Below, piece after piece: positions 1-8,882 of a stretch of DNA of 64,000 nucleotides. The stretch's first letter is position 1. Each line of letters opens with the position of its first letter. Location of the stretch: the NCBI RefSeq assembly GCF_002964605.1, contig NZ_PQDH01000005.1:289764-353763 (forward strand), written 5' to 3'. Below the pieces are notes generated by a model, which did no database searches, had not been told where the DNA came from, and worked only from the letters and a program-made list of their open reading frames with translations. The position numbers and the translations under genes are program-made. The DNA comes from Vallitalea okinawensis. Its GTDB lineage: Bacteria; Bacillota; Clostridia; Lachnospirales; PQDH01.

Positions 1-409
1 TAAATGTTTGAGAAAAAATATCGCCTTCGTCGTCAATTTTAAAAGTCCAACTATCTAATTGAAGCTCCTGACCACCATCACATGATCTGAACAATTGGAA
101 TAACAGTTCAACCTCTCCTGATCCATTATCTGGAACAAAATGAACGTTACTTGAAAATTGGATCATACATTTAGGTTGACATAAGCATGTAGTATCAAGA
201 ACAACTGTTCCTAATGCTCTTTCAGTATTAGCTAAACAGGCAATTGTTGTAGGACCACCATCGGACATTGAGAAACCACTACCAGTACCACATTCAAATA
301 AAATTGGTTTAGGTAGAGGGTGACCTGGTCGTCTACAGCGAACACAATCTCTACAATCTCGGCCTCTATCACTGTCATAGTCTCTTTCCATTTCTTTATA
401 ATCTGACAT
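1..409 (-). CDS. DUF4489-like hypothetical protein (3' end cut by window edge)
   Basis: The reading frame begins MSDYKEMERDYDSDRGRD and runs off the left edge after 136 codons. A charged N-terminus is followed by a CRDCVRC cysteine cluster, then a Gly/Ser-rich stretch and alternating hydrophobic residues that suggest a beta-rich domain. The motifs LGTVVLDTTCLCQPK and VHFVPDNGSGEVELLFQLFRSCDGG resemble Clostridia DUF4489 proteins, a family of unknown function often found with spore or surface proteins. I chose the ATG at 409 because GGATGGTG lies just upstream; a frame starting at 420 is out of phase with this cysteine-containing frame. A SigK-like promoter precedes it. The family call is moderate. 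Confidence 0.6.
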   Translation of the reverse strand, partial: MSDYKEMERDYDSDRGRDCRDCVRCRRPGHPLPKPILFECGTGSGFSMSDGGPTTIACLANTERALGTVVLDTTCLCQPKCMIQFSSNVHFVPDNGSGEVELLFQLFRSCDGGQELQLDSWTFKIDDEGDIFSQTF

Positions 410-458
410 GATTTCACCATCCTTATAAAATATTGGGGACTTAAGCTTTGTCCTAATA

Positions 459-486
459 TATACTATTCTCTAGTGGCTATTTATGT
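459..486 (-). promoter_or_regulatory. SigK-like promoter of the DUF4489 gene
   Basis: On the minus strand, AC is followed by exactly 17 bases and then AATAGTATA, 50 bp before the start codon. This resembles the late mother-cell sigma-K pattern (AC-N16/17-CATAnnnTA). The same arrangement precedes three other small genes in this window. Confidence 0.45.
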
Positions 487-603
487 GACATGCCTAATGA
501 TTAATTTTAATATAATATACTAATACCTTTAAACTGAATAAATTCCATATTCAATCTCAAAAGCTAAGTACTATTTATATCAAAAATAAATCGAGGTGGA
601 GCT

Positions 604-1542
604 ATGAAAAAAATAGGTCATAAAGATCAGGTAGAACATGAAGATCGTTTAGCAATTAACAAGTTAACAAAAGTAAATTCAAATGAATTAGCAAAAGTAA
701 ATAATAATATGTTACATGATCAACAGAATTCAAACCCTCTAGTTAAAAGAGGGTCTAAAGAAGAGACTGTATCTCAAGGTGAGAAAGGTCCTAAAGGGGA
801 TACCGGACCACAAGGTGAGAAAGGTCCTAAAGGCGACATGGGGCCACAAGGTGATAGAGGTCCTAAAGGCGATGTGGGACTACAAGGTGATAGAGGTCCT
901 AAAGGCGATATGGGGTCACAAGGTGATAGAGGTCCTAAAGGCGATGTGGGACTACAAGGTGATAGAGGTCCTAAAGGTGATCTGGGACCTAAAGGTGAAA
1001 AGGGTGATTCCGGTGAATTTATAGGCAAAGGGAGTTTAATGGCTTGGGAAAAATTTATAAACCATTTGCTAACTTTAAATATTGTAACTGTTGATTTTTG
1101 TACTACTACTCAAAAACCTTGCTACATAAATAATCCTTTAAGTCCCATTGAAAATTTTATGATTGAGATTGGTGACTTTATCATACCTATCTGGCAATTG
1201 ATTGGTATAAAACTTACAGTTCGAGCAGATGAAATTACTGATGATGAGTTACTAAATGGGCTTATTATATTACCACAATACTCTTTTAGTGAATGTGAGT
1301 ATTTTTTTAGACAGAGGCTTCAACAGCTACAAGCAAATGAAATCATTATTAATATCAACACCTTAGGTGATCAATATTACTTTAATATTAATAAAGTAAT
1401 GATTGTAGGAATAGGTATTGGTATTATATTGGTTAAACCACTAGATTTAACAACTGACCATGACTATTTCGCACTTTCCATAAGTAAAATAGCTAGTATC
1501 GAAAAATATAAAGAAAAAAGAGGGTTGACATCAGAGATGTAA
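604..1542 (+). CDS. Collagen-like triplet-repeat protein
   Basis: This 312-residue protein has a charged, Asn-rich N-terminus (1-58), 27 consecutive Gly-X-Y triplets (residues 59-139, mostly GPKGD and GDR/GEK), and a C-terminal domain of about 170 residues. Bacterial collagen-like proteins of this layout form trimeric stalks on spores (BclA type) or cells, with the C-terminal domain as the trimerising head. No signal peptide is visible, which favours a spore-surface rather than a Sec-exported protein, though this is inference. The C-terminal head contains hydrophobic beta-like stretches ([16 protein letters not shown]). The start is supported by GAGGTGGAG 5 bp upstream. It lies divergent from the DUF4489 gene. 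Confidence 0.75.
   Translation: MKKIGHKDQVEHEDRLAINKLTKVNSNELAKVNNNMLHDQQNSNPLVKRGSKEETVSQGEKGPKGDTGPQGEKGPKGDMGPQGDRGPKGDVGLQGDRGPKGDMGSQGDRGPKGDVGLQGDRGPKGDLGPKGEKGDSGEFIGKGSLMAWEKFINHLLTLNIVTVDFCTTTQKPCYINNPLSPIENFMIEIGDFIIPIWQLIGIKLTVRADEITDDELLNGLIILPQYSFSECEYFFRQRLQQLQANEIIININTLGDQYYFNINKVMIVGIGIGIILVKPLDLTTDHDYFALSISKIASIEKYKEKRGLTSEM
778..1020 (+). repeat. Tandem repeats encoding Gly-X-Y triplets
   Basis: Tandem DNA units of 36 bp, partly grouped as 72 bp, encode [16 protein letters not shown] blocks. Several units are nearly identical at DNA level, so recent duplication and length variation are likely. Confidence 0.8.
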
Positions 1543-1583
1543 CGTGGTAAAGTATTATAAATAATTCAACAATTTAAAATATT

Positions 1584-1682
1584 CTTATCAAGAGTGGTGG
1601 AGGGACTGGCCCTTTGAAGCCCAGCAACCGGCGTTAAGCATCGGTGCTAAATCCTGCAGATATTAAATCTGAGAGATAAGTC
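1584..1682 (+). promoter_or_regulatory. SAM-I (S-box) riboswitch
   Basis: The leader carries the S-box consensus in order: CTTATCAAGAG, GGTGGAGGGACTGGCCC, GAAGCCCAGCAACC, GGTGCTAAATCC, and GAGAGATAAG, which closes stem P1. A terminator and the homocysteine synthase gene follow directly. In this family, S-adenosylmethionine binding favours the terminator and shuts off methionine/cysteine genes. Confidence 0.95.
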
Positions 1683-1695
1683 AAGAGAATGTATT

Positions 1696-1728
1696 CTCCT
1701 CTAGATCTCTCTAGAGGAGTTTTATTTT
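1696..1728 (+). terminator. Riboswitch-controlled intrinsic terminator
   Basis: A perfect 10-bp stem (CTCCTCTAGA / TCTAGAGGAG) with a 4-base loop is followed by TTTTATTTT. It sits between the S-box aptamer and the metY ribosome site, the standard position for the expression platform. Confidence 0.92.
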
Positions 1729-1744
1729 ATAAGGAGGTTATCAT

Positions 1745-3025
1745 ATGAAAAAAGAATTGAAATTTGATACATTACAAGTCCATGCTGGTCAAAATCCTGA
1801 TCCAACAACAGGTTCTCGTGCAGTTCCTCTTTATCAAACTACAGCTTATGTATTTGATAACTCTGAACATGCAAGCAAATTATTTGCTTTAGAAGAAGCT
1901 GGTAACATCTATACAAGAATCATGAATCCAACTACAGCTGTTCTTGAAGAAAGAGTCGCTGCTTTAGAAGGTGGAAAGGCTGCTTTAGCCGTATCATCAG
2001 GGTCTTCAGCTGTTACCTATGCAATACTTGCTATCTGCCAACATGGTGATCATATTGTTGCTGCAAACACATTATATGGTGGTACATATAATCTATTTGC
2101 TAATACCCTACCACGTTTTGGTATTACAACGGAATTTGTTGATCCAGCTGACCCCAAAAACTTTGCTAATGCAATAACATCACAAACAAAAGCCATTTTT
2201 ATTGAATCCATCGGTAACCCCAATGCTAATGTGGTGGATATTGATAAGATTGCTCAAGTAGCTCAAGAACATCATTTACCTTTAATAGTTGATAATACCT
2301 TTGCTACCCCTTATTTATTGCGTCCGCTGGAACACGGAGCTAATATTGTTGTTCATTCTGCAACAAAATTTATGGGAGGACATGGTACTTCTATTGGTGG
2401 TGTTATCGTTGATGGTGGTAATTTTGATTGGGGTAAAGACAAAAAATTCCCTCTACTATCAGAGCCAGAACCCGGTTATCATGGCCTAGTCTTTAGCGAT
2501 ATTGTTCCTGAGTTGGCCTTTATAACCAGAGCTAGAGTAACCTTATTAAGAGATACTGGTGCAGCTATTAGCCCATTTAATGCATTCCTTATACTACAAG
2601 GTCTGGAGACTTTATCTCTTAGGATGGAAAAACATATTAACAACGCAAAAGCCATTGCAGAATTTTTAGACACACACACTAAAATTGAAAGCGTTCATTA
2701 TCCTAACTTACCAAACAGTCCTTTTAAGGATCTAGCAGAACGCTATTTTCCAAAAGGAGCTGGTGCAGTATTTACCTTCAATATTAAAGGTACTAAAGAG
2801 GATTGTACCAAGTTTATTGATAACGTACAGCTTTTCTCACACTTAGCTAATGTTGGGGATGCTAAGTCCTTAATCATTCATCCTGCTTCTACAACCCATC
2901 AGCAATTATCTGAGGAGCAACAAAGAAGTTCTGGAATAACCCCATCATTGATTCGGACTTCTATTGGTATTGAAGATGTTGATGATCTAATAGCTGATCT
3001 TAATCAGGCATTAGAGAGTATTTAA
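1745..3025 (+). CDS. metY: O-acetylhomoserine sulfhydrylase (homocysteine synthase)
   Basis: This 426-residue PLP enzyme of the Cys/Met metabolism family is expected to make homocysteine from O-acetylhomoserine and sulfide in the cytoplasm. It has the family start (FDTLQVHAGQNPDPTTGSRA), the YTRIMNPT segment, and the PLP-lysine motif VHSATKFMGGHG near residue 210. Length and the C-terminal SIGIEDVDDLIADL fit MetY/Cys-d type enzymes rather than the shorter cystathionine synthases. The start is fixed by AAGGAGGT 8 bp upstream. It is the only gene between its SAM riboswitch and a strong terminator, so it is a monocistronic SAM-repressed unit. Confidence 0.93.
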   Translation: MKKELKFDTLQVHAGQNPDPTTGSRAVPLYQTTAYVFDNSEHASKLFALEEAGNIYTRIMNPTTAVLEERVAALEGGKAALAVSSGSSAVTYAILAICQHGDHIVAANTLYGGTYNLFANTLPRFGITTEFVDPADPKNFANAITSQTKAIFIESIGNPNANVVDIDKIAQVAQEHHLPLIVDNTFATPYLLRPLEHGANIVVHSATKFMGGHGTSIGGVIVDGGNFDWGKDKKFPLLSEPEPGYHGLVFSDIVPELAFITRARVTLLRDTGAAISPFNAFLILQGLETLSLRMEKHINNAKAIAEFLDTHTKIESVHYPNLPNSPFKDLAERYFPKGAGAVFTFNIKGTKEDCTKFIDNVQLFSHLANVGDAKSLIIHPASTTHQQLSEEQQRSSGITPSLIRTSIGIEDVDDLIADLNQALESI

Positions 3026-3036
3026 AACTACACAGC

Positions 3037-3069
3037 AAAATTGGGTTACTTGCCAAGTAACCCAATTTT
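3037..3069. terminator. Bidirectional terminator between metY and the convergent gene
   Basis: A 15-bp perfect stem (AAAATTGGGTTACTT / AAGTAACCCAATTTT) with loop GCC lies between two convergent genes. A-rich and T-rich flanks allow it to work on both strands. Confidence 0.85.
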
Positions 3070-4564
3070 ACTGTACTTCTATCTTCTTAGTGATTACGAT
3101 TAAATCCCAAAAATTTAATAGATCATCCTTAAAAATAAGAACATCCTTTTTATCGACTTTTTGAATCTCAAAATTCAGTTGAATAGGCTGACCTAATTTT
3201 TTATCAGGTGATGCTAAAAAAACAGTGTCAACACGAAAATCAATAGGTAAATTAAATTTCAGATTTTTTAATTTATGAATTGCATTTTTTTTCTCTGTCC
3301 AGTTATTTGAATTATTATATAAATTAATAAGGGAAATGGAAAGAAAGCCTCTTCCCTCTTTAATAATTAACCACACTTTATTTTCTAATGCAGCTACACT
3401 ATAGTTGAAGTTCTCAAAGCATCCATAATTATCCTTTAAACGATAATAGATTTTTGTTACATCACTCACATTCTCTTCAAAAAGAACGTCCTTGTATCGT
3501 ATTTGAAAATCAAAATAAGCTCTTATTTCCTCTAAAAGATCCTTTTTAATACGATGCAGAAGATAATATCCACCATTAGAGAATATGGTAGCTAGTAGTA
3601 ATTTATAACTGTTTATCTCATGTGGTATGCTATGTAACTTAGGTATTTGGCAATCAATAATAACAGGCTTATAATGACTAAAGTACTTTCCCTCTAGAAT
3701 AATATTCTTTAGTTGATAATATGTACAGTAAGGTTGGCGAACTTTTAAAATAAGAGCAGCCTGCTCTGTTATATCATAATTCTTGATAGGCCAATAGTAA
3801 TCTCTATAAATAAATAATTCCTTGTTCAACTTACTAATTTCCTTGACTAAGTCAAATTGCGAACGAAAATCTTCATAATTCATACCTTCAACACCTAATA
3901 CCACACCGTTGATGTATTCGACTAAGGATACAACATACCTTTTAAATGTTCCTTTAAGCCATGTAAGCTTATGCTCTAAACTATTAATTATTTCGTCTAG
4001 CGCATCTTTATGTTGATGCTTTTTATCTAATATACTCCAATGACGCCGTTCTTCATAGTGGGCCTCCCATTTATCTTTTAATGGTAAATAGAGAAGATGG
4101 TTGATACCGCTTTCTTTATTTTTTGATTTTTCAAAAAATTTATATGTTGTAAGAAAATAATAATTAATATGCAATTGCTTAAAGTGAGTAATAACTTCTT
4201 CGTTGATTGCATCTACCATAGCTATACGCGTTGAATGGTGAGATTCATAAGTAAAATCTATAGACAAGGAGTACTGATGCACCTTTTTATATCCTTGATA
4301 GAGTATTACATCAATACCATAACCTCCTATTTGCCACTCACTATACTCTAGATCATATTGCAGCTTCATGGATTCCCTATCTCTTTCAATGTCTTGGTGT
4401 AATGTTTCTACATCTAAAAGGTTGGTCCACTTCATTATCTGTATCTCGAGTTTAATGGTATGATTATACTGATCAGCACCTTCTAAATCAATTGTAAGCT
4501 TAACCTGATCTCCCATCATATATTGGCTTTTATCGGGTACTACATTCCTAATAAGCAACCTCAT
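3068..4564 (-). CDS. GH66-like (dextranase/CITase-fold) protein, probably divergent
   Basis: This 498-residue protein has no signal peptide. The order of features resembles glycoside hydrolase family 66: an N-terminal Ig-like segment (DKSQYMMGDQVKLTIDLEG), an HFKQLHINYYFLTTYKFF segment where GH66 enzymes have their conserved first barrel strand, an LLATIFSNGGYYLL segment resembling the AxIFANGG motif, and a C-terminal stretch (GRGFLSISLINLYNNSNNW) like the final GH66 beta domain. Conservation is weak, the usual QxYDWxYRH signature is missing, and catalytic residues could not be located, so activity on dextran is unproven. It stands alone between a convergent metY and a DUF4349 lipoprotein. 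Confidence 0.45.
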   Translation of the reverse strand: MRLLIRNVVPDKSQYMMGDQVKLTIDLEGADQYNHTIKLEIQIMKWTNLLDVETLHQDIERDRESMKLQYDLEYSEWQIGGYGIDVILYQGYKKVHQYSLSIDFTYESHHSTRIAMVDAINEEVITHFKQLHINYYFLTTYKFFEKSKNKESGINHLLYLPLKDKWEAHYEERRHWSILDKKHQHKDALDEIINSLEHKLTWLKGTFKRYVVSLVEYINGVVLGVEGMNYEDFRSQFDLVKEISKLNKELFIYRDYYWPIKNYDITEQAALILKVRQPYCTYYQLKNIILEGKYFSHYKPVIIDCQIPKLHSIPHEINSYKLLLATIFSNGGYYLLHRIKKDLLEEIRAYFDFQIRYKDVLFEENVSDVTKIYYRLKDNYGCFENFNYSVAALENKVWLIIKEGRGFLSISLINLYNNSNNWTEKKNAIHKLKNLKFNLPIDFRVDTVFLASPDKKLGQPIQLNFEIQKVDKKDVLIFKDDLLNFWDLIVITKKIEVQ

Positions 4565-4650
4565 CCCCCTTTCTTAAAAAGCCAAGTTGAATTTTTATAG
4601 GGCTTATTATAATCATACGATGGTACAAGTTTTAATATTTATACAAATTT

Positions 4651-4676
4651 AGAAAAAGAAGAACTCTTATGAGTCC
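4651..4676 (-). terminator. Candidate terminator of the DUF4349 lipoprotein gene
   Basis: On the minus strand a short hairpin (GGACTC-ATAA-GAGTTC) is followed by TTCTTTTTC immediately after the stop codon. The stem is short, so this is moderate. Confidence 0.5.
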
Positions 4677-4679
4677 CTC

Positions 4680-5672
4680 TTATTCTTCATCGTCTTTCTT
4701 CTTATTAAGATGTATTTTTTTTCGGTTCTTTTTCCATATTGGTATGATGAATGCTGCAAGTATACCTAAAATAATAATAAACGGAATGGCTCCAACTGTT
4801 AATAATAGTAATCCTTCTGCCAGGCTCTTTAAAGCCTCAATGGAGCCTTGGAAGGTTTTAGAGATTTTATCACCTAAACTAGGGTTGAAAACGACCTCTG
4901 TTACTTCTTGAACTTCATGTAAACTTATATAAAGTGTTGTATAATCAATAAGATTATCCCAACGTTTTAATTGGCTAGTCATTGAGTCAATTTCATAGGT
5001 AACTTCGGCAAGTTCCTTTTCTAACTTAATAATCGCTTCAAGATCATCTGCCTCATCTAATATGGCTAGTAATCTTTCTTGTTGCACTTCTTTTGTATGC
5101 AAGCGTGATTCCATATCGTAATATTCCAAGGTCACATCTTCTGCTTCTTCTCGCTTATTCGTTATGACTCCAATATCCCCAAGGCGTTCAACAAATACAT
5201 CTTCTTTTCCCTTAGGTATACGTACTTTATAATAAGCTGAACGATAACCGTATTGATTATTTATACTTCCGCCTTCAATCTCTGAGTGCTCGATATAACC
5301 GTCTAGATGCTTTACCTGCTCCTCAATAAATTGAGTACTTCTTTCATAGTCTAATGTTTCAATATCATAATATCTTGTTATAATCAGCTTTGGTTCATCA
5401 CCAAGGGACTTCTCAGTATTTTCTTCTTGCCCATCTGAATTATCAGATGTTGCACTTTCTTCTTTTGGCTCTTCTTTAGCCTCTTCTTGGGATGTATATC
5501 CTGTCGCCTCACCAAAGGTTAGTTTAACCTCATCACTTTTTTGAGCAGTTGTTGCTCCTCTATCATAGGCTGCTTCATTTGCAACTGAATCTTGTGATTC
5601 CTTAGATGAACACCCTGATACAACCATCAACAACATCACAACTAAAACAAATAAACTTATTATCTTTTTCAA
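4680..5672 (-). CDS. DUF4349 domain lipoprotein
   Basis: This 330-residue membrane-anchored protein has a lipoprotein signal (hydrophobic 5-18, lipobox VSGC at 18-21), then an acidic low-complexity linker (EEAKEEPKEESATSDNSDGQEE). The DUF4349 core follows (roughly 93-265), with the coiled-coil stretch LYTKEVQQERLLAILDEADDL-like and RWDNLIDYTTLYISLHEV. A C-terminal transmembrane helix (near 285-312) and a lysine-rich tail complete it. Function of the family is unknown; the lipid anchor plus C-terminal membrane helix places the coiled coil outside the cell. AAGGGGGAAGC precedes the ATG. Confidence 0.85.
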   Translation of the reverse strand: MKKIISLFVLVVMLLMVVSGCSSKESQDSVANEAAYDRGATTAQKSDEVKLTFGEATGYTSQEEAKEEPKEESATSDNSDGQEENTEKSLGDEPKLIITRYYDIETLDYERSTQFIEEQVKHLDGYIEHSEIEGGSINNQYGYRSAYYKVRIPKGKEDVFVERLGDIGVITNKREEAEDVTLEYYDMESRLHTKEVQQERLLAILDEADDLEAIIKLEKELAEVTYEIDSMTSQLKRWDNLIDYTTLYISLHEVQEVTEVVFNPSLGDKISKTFQGSIEALKSLAEGLLLLTVGAIPFIIILGILAAFIIPIWKKNRKKIHLNKKKDDEE

Positions 5673-5800
5673 TTTGCTTCCCCCTTTGCAAAAAACTTAT
5701 GTTAATTTTTTTCTTAACTATTAGACGTAAAAAAACTTCAGTTGGTTCCATTAATATGTATATTAAACATTATATCTCATAATCCTTATTAATAATATGG

Positions 5801-5843
5801 AAAAAAAGAATCCCTGATAGAAATTGCTTTCTATAGGGATTCC
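5801..5843 (-). terminator. Terminator of the acidic 112-residue protein gene
   Basis: On the minus strand GGAATCCCTATAGAAA pairs with TTTCTATCAGGGATTC across a short loop and is followed by a run of T. It lies 45 bp after the stop codon. Confidence 0.85.
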
Positions 5844-5887
5844 AATCTTATATAGTTGTTTTAATTCCAAAGTAAGTTATAATTCCA

Positions 5888-6226
5888 CTAGCAGCGATCT
5901 CTCTTTGCTACGATAACAAATTGGAATGGGTAGAATTTTTCTAAATAGAATTTGTGTTTTTTATAACGGCACCATTTGTCATCTAAATCTACACATTTCT
6001 CAATATCAAAGTAACCTGCTACAGTAAAAATAGATAAGTCAGTATCTTTGATTCTTTCGTTCTCTTTAAATAATCTTCGATGAGGTGGTCTTAATGGACG
6101 TGGGCAGATACATTCGTTATGACCGTGCCATCTTAATTCTTCTTCGTCAACTTCTTCATCAAATTCCTCTTCAAATTCTTCTTCCAATTCTTCCTTAACC
6201 TCTTCGTATCCTTCAAATTCACTCAT
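5888..6226 (-). CDS. Acidic N-terminal hypothetical protein
   Basis: This 112-residue protein is not recognised. Residues 1-32 are almost all Glu/Asp (VKEELEEEFEEEFDEE), followed by a Cys/Pro-rich turn (HNECICPRPLRPPHRR) and a C-terminal segment with aromatic residues (FYLEKFYPFQFVIVAKRDRC). There is no signal peptide or membrane helix. It has its own terminator and a SigK-like promoter that overlaps the end of the upstream gene. Together with the DUF4489 and Asp-rich genes this suggests a spore-layer protein, which is inference. Confidence 0.65.
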   Translation of the reverse strand: MSEFEGYEEVKEELEEEFEEEFDEEVDEEELRWHGHNECICPRPLRPPHRRLFKENERIKDTDLSIFTVAGYFDIEKCVDLDDKWCRYKKHKFYLEKFYPFQFVIVAKRDRC

Positions 6227-6277
6227 TGATAAAATCCTCCTTTTTATTAATCGACCCTCATTAAGGGTTGTTTAGTA

Positions 6278-6305
6278 TATACTATTCATCAGAAGGACAA
6301 TCTGT
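6278..6305 (-). promoter_or_regulatory. SigK-like promoter of the acidic protein gene
   Basis: AC-N17-AATAGTATA on the minus strand, 52 bp before the start at 6226. It overlaps the last codons of the upstream gene, so the downstream gene can be transcribed independently. Confidence 0.45.
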
Positions 6306-6740
6306 GCTATCCTCTAAGCCAATTTTAGTAATTGAAAATGGGACTGTCATATTGTAATAATAGTCGACCCCCTCAACATTGACTATCTCCTCTATATCCG
6401 CTAAAGCTGTTATATTAATAACTTTTTTTCCATCAACAGTTGTTTCATTTATTTGGATTGCATCCATATTAATAGTTGGATTCTTAAATACCGTTTCACT
6501 GATACCTAGATCTGATATTTCTTTTTTGAATTTATTGATGAAGGTTTGTTCGATTTTTTTGTATAACTTTCGATTTACTATTTGCTTCTTACTGTTGTAT
6601 TTATCGAGGTCATAGTAAGCTACTTTTTTTATCTTGCGAAATTTCTCAGAGGTATCTTCTTTATTAACTCTGTGGCATATTAGCTTATCGGATTTTACTT
6701 TCTTTAAAACACTTAGAAATTTCTCTTCTTCAATATTCAT
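6282..6740 (-). CDS. Hypothetical 152-residue protein
   Basis: Not recognised. The N-terminal half is Lys-rich and helical (FLSVLKKVKSDKLICHRVNKED). The C-terminal half is predicted beta-strand (TVDGKKVINITALADIEEIVNVEGVDYYYNMTVPFSI) and ends in the acidic DSTDCPSDE. There are no membrane segments or signal peptide. GGATGGGAG precedes the ATG. It lies just upstream of the acidic 112-residue gene on the same strand. Confidence 0.65.
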   Translation of the reverse strand: MNIEEEKFLSVLKKVKSDKLICHRVNKEDTSEKFRKIKKVAYYDLDKYNSKKQIVNRKLYKKIEQTFINKFKKEISDLGISETVFKNPTINMDAIQINETTVDGKKVINITALADIEEIVNVEGVDYYYNMTVPFSITKIGLEDSTDCPSDE

Positions 6741-6771
6741 TCTCCCATCCTTTCAACTTGAACTCCTACTA

Positions 6772-6799
6772 TATACTATTGAATTATAGATTATATTGC
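6772..6799 (-). promoter_or_regulatory. SigK-like promoter (weaker) of the 152-residue protein gene
   Basis: The same AATAGTATA -10 and trailing TAGG occur 32 bp before the start at 6740. The -35 position reads GC rather than AC, so this is the weakest of the four. Confidence 0.35.
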
Positions 6800-6813
6800 C
6801 ACAAGTTTAAGGT

Positions 6814-6900
6814 AAAACAAGAGTGACCTCGTCACGTTTGCTAGCAACTTGTTTCGGCTGGAAAGTTTCCTTGACGTTAATGAAGACGCCTTTATGAGCA
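6814..6900 (+). repeat. Interspersed two-hairpin element, copy a (decayed)
   Basis: The copy begins ACAAGAGTGACCTCGTCACGTTT, whose first hairpin is GTGAC-CTC-GTCAC. The second half is only partly recognisable. It lies beyond the terminator of the uxu operon, in the same orientation as the other copies. Confidence 0.6.
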
Positions 6901-6902
6901 AG

Positions 6903-6939
6903 AAAAAAACGTATGACAAAATTCTACTTTGTCATACGT
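6903..6939 (-). terminator. Terminator of the glucuronate operon
   Basis: On the minus strand ACGTATGACAAA pairs with TTTGTCATACGT, followed by seven T. It lies 13 bp after the last operon gene. Confidence 0.92.
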
Positions 6940-6951
6940 CCTATTAATTTC

Positions 6952-7794
6952 CTATACACCTGAATAAGCGCTAAATCCTCCATCTACAGGAACCGTAATC
7001 CCTGTTACAAAACCAGAAGCTTTATCATCGATGAGCCACATCAATGTTCCAAACAATTCTTCTGGTTTACCTAAGCGATCCATAGGTGTTTGGCTTAATA
7101 TCTTTTCACAACGAGGTGTTGGTTGATCATTCTCATCAAGCAGTAAACGGTAATTTTGTTGTGTTAAGAAGAAACCTGGAGCAATGGCATTAACGCGTAT
7201 GCCTACTTTAGACATATGAACAGCCAGCCATTGTGTAAAGTTGGAAACAGCTGCTTTAGCACCACTATATGCCGGAATACGTGTTAATGGTGAGAATGCA
7301 TTCATTGAAGAAACATTTAGAATAGCTGTTCCTTCTTTGTTCACCATCTTCTTTGAAAATACTTGTGATGGTATGAGGGTTCCAATAAAATTTAGATTAA
7401 AGACAAATTGGATGCCTTCTTCATCTAGATCAAAGAAAGTCTTGATATCGCTGTTTGGATTCATTATATCTTCTACTTCCAAATAATCTTTTGAAGTCGT
7501 GCCTTTAGGATGGTTGCCACCTGCACCATTAATAAGAATATCGCAATCCCCTAATTTTTCCGCAACTTCTCTTTCTGCTGCTTCTACACTTTCCTTTACT
7601 AGTACATTACATTCTACTCCAATTGCTGTACCACCAGCTTCATTAATTTCTTTGGCAACTACTTCAGCTGCTTCTTTTTTTAAGTCTAATATGGCTACTT
7701 TAATACCATGACGACCTAATTCTTTAGCAAAAGCACCGCATAAGACACCACCGCCACCTGTTACAACTGCTACCTTATCTTTTAAATCTGCCAT
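6952..7794 (-). CDS. uxuB: SDR-family D-mannonate oxidoreductase (fructuronate reductase)
   Basis: This 280-residue short-chain dehydrogenase should interconvert D-fructuronate and D-mannonate with NAD(H), the step between UxaC and UxuA. It has a TGGGGVLCGAFAKEL nucleotide-binding loop, the NGAGGNHP motif, the NVSSMNAFSP serine, and the catalytic AYSGAK Tyr/Lys pair, and ends with GFVTGITVPVDGG. It belongs to the Bacillus YjmF-type SDR, not to the long E. coli UxuB family, so it is an analogue sharing the name. It starts 5 bp after uxuA ends, with GGGGGTAAATCAA before the ATG, as the last gene of the operon. Confidence 0.9.
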   Translation of the reverse strand: MADLKDKVAVVTGGGGVLCGAFAKELGRHGIKVAILDLKKEAAEVVAKEINEAGGTAIGVECNVLVKESVEAAEREVAEKLGDCDILINGAGGNHPKGTTSKDYLEVEDIMNPNSDIKTFFDLDEEGIQFVFNLNFIGTLIPSQVFSKKMVNKEGTAILNVSSMNAFSPLTRIPAYSGAKAAVSNFTQWLAVHMSKVGIRVNAIAPGFFLTQQNYRLLLDENDQPTPRCEKILSQTPMDRLGKPEELFGTLMWLIDDKASGFVTGITVPVDGGFSAYSGV

Positions 7795-7799
7795 TTGAT

Positions 7800-8852
7800 T
7801 TACCCCCTTTTATTTGATTTATCAATTGCTTCCCATAATCCCTTTAAATAGGTTGCTCCTAAAGCTCTATCATATAGTCCATAGCCTGGACGACCTGTTT
7901 CTCCCCAAATCATTCGACCATGATCTGGACGAATAGGCCCGTCAAACCCTACATCATGATATGCTTTCATTATTTCATAAACATCTAATGAACCATATTC
8001 TGAAGGATGAGCTGATTCTTCAAATGACTGTTCACCAGTAATTTTTACATTACGGATATGTCCAAAATGAATTCTACCTTTTGAACCAAAATAACGTATG
8101 ATCTCTGGAATATCATTGAATCCAGCAACGCCCAATGATCCAGAACACAATGTTAAACCGTTATTAGGACTATCCACTAAATTGACAAAACGCTCTAGAT
8201 TCTCTTTATTCGTAATAATACGTGGCAAACCAAAAATTGACCATGGTGGATCATCAGGATGTATAGCCATCTTGATGCCGACTTCATCTGCTACTGCAAT
8301 TACCTTCTCAAGGAAATAACGAAGGTTATTCCATAAATCTTCTTCTGTTATCGCTTGATAACTCTCTAATAAAGCCTTTAACCCTTCTTTGGTATAGCTG
8401 GTATCCCACCCAGGTAACTCAAGATCACCACTAAGAGGATTCATCTTTTCCACAGTCTCATCTTTATAGATAAGAGCATTAGAACCGTCTTCAAGAACAT
8501 ATTCTAACTCTGATCGTGTCCAGTCAAAAACAGGCATAAAGTTATAACAAACTACCTCAACGCCAGCTTCTGCAAGTCGTCTTAATGTGATGCAATAATT
8601 TTCTATATATGTCTCTCTACTTGGTAATCCTAATTTTATATCTTCATGAACAGGAACACTTTCAATAACTTCTAAAGTTAATCCTTTGGCTTCAATCTTA
8701 TCCTTTAACGCCATGATCTTTTCCATCGGCCATGCTTCACCAACAGGTATATCATATATTGCAGAGACAATTCCTTTCATGCCCGGTATTTGACGAATGT
8801 GATCCAATGTAACAGGATCATTATCCCCGTACCATCTAAATGTCATCTTCAT
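7800..8852 (-). CDS. uxuA: Mannonate dehydratase
   Basis: This 350-residue TIM-barrel enzyme dehydrates D-mannonate to 2-keto-3-deoxy-D-gluconate in the cytoplasm. It shows the family hallmarks [23 protein letters not shown] at the start (split by variable residues), [22 protein letters not shown] (metal-binding His/Asp) and FGHIRNVK, and ends [11 protein letters not shown]. Length is normal. AGGAGGAATAACC precedes the ATG. It is the middle gene of uxaC-uxuA-uxuB, separated from uxaC by 30 bp. Confidence 0.96.
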   Translation of the reverse strand: MKMTFRWYGDNDPVTLDHIRQIPGMKGIVSAIYDIPVGEAWPMEKIMALKDKIEAKGLTLEVIESVPVHEDIKLGLPSRETYIENYCITLRRLAEAGVEVVCYNFMPVFDWTRSELEYVLEDGSNALIYKDETVEKMNPLSGDLELPGWDTSYTKEGLKALLESYQAITEEDLWNNLRYFLEKVIAVADEVGIKMAIHPDDPPWSIFGLPRIITNKENLERFVNLVDSPNNGLTLCSGSLGVAGFNDIPEIIRYFGSKGRIHFGHIRNVKITGEQSFEESAHPSEYGSLDVYEIMKAYHDVGFDGPIRPDHGRMIWGETGRPGYGLYDRALGATYLKGLWEAIDKSNKRG

Positions 8853-8882
8853 GGTTATTCCTCCTCTTATAATTATCCCATA

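Noticed and set aside
232..420. 62-residue minus ORF at the left edge
   Set aside because: It is out of frame with the cysteine-containing DUF4489-like frame that stays open to the edge and has the better ribosome site.
774..1028. Minus-strand Pro/Ser-rich ORF across the collagen-like repeat
   Set aside because: It is the antisense shadow of the Gly-X-Y repeat; it has no ribosome site and low-complexity content follows from the repeat.
5673..5800. Further small RNA or gene between the DUF4349 and acidic-protein genes
   Set aside because: Only an AT-rich leader and the terminator of the acidic-protein gene are visible.
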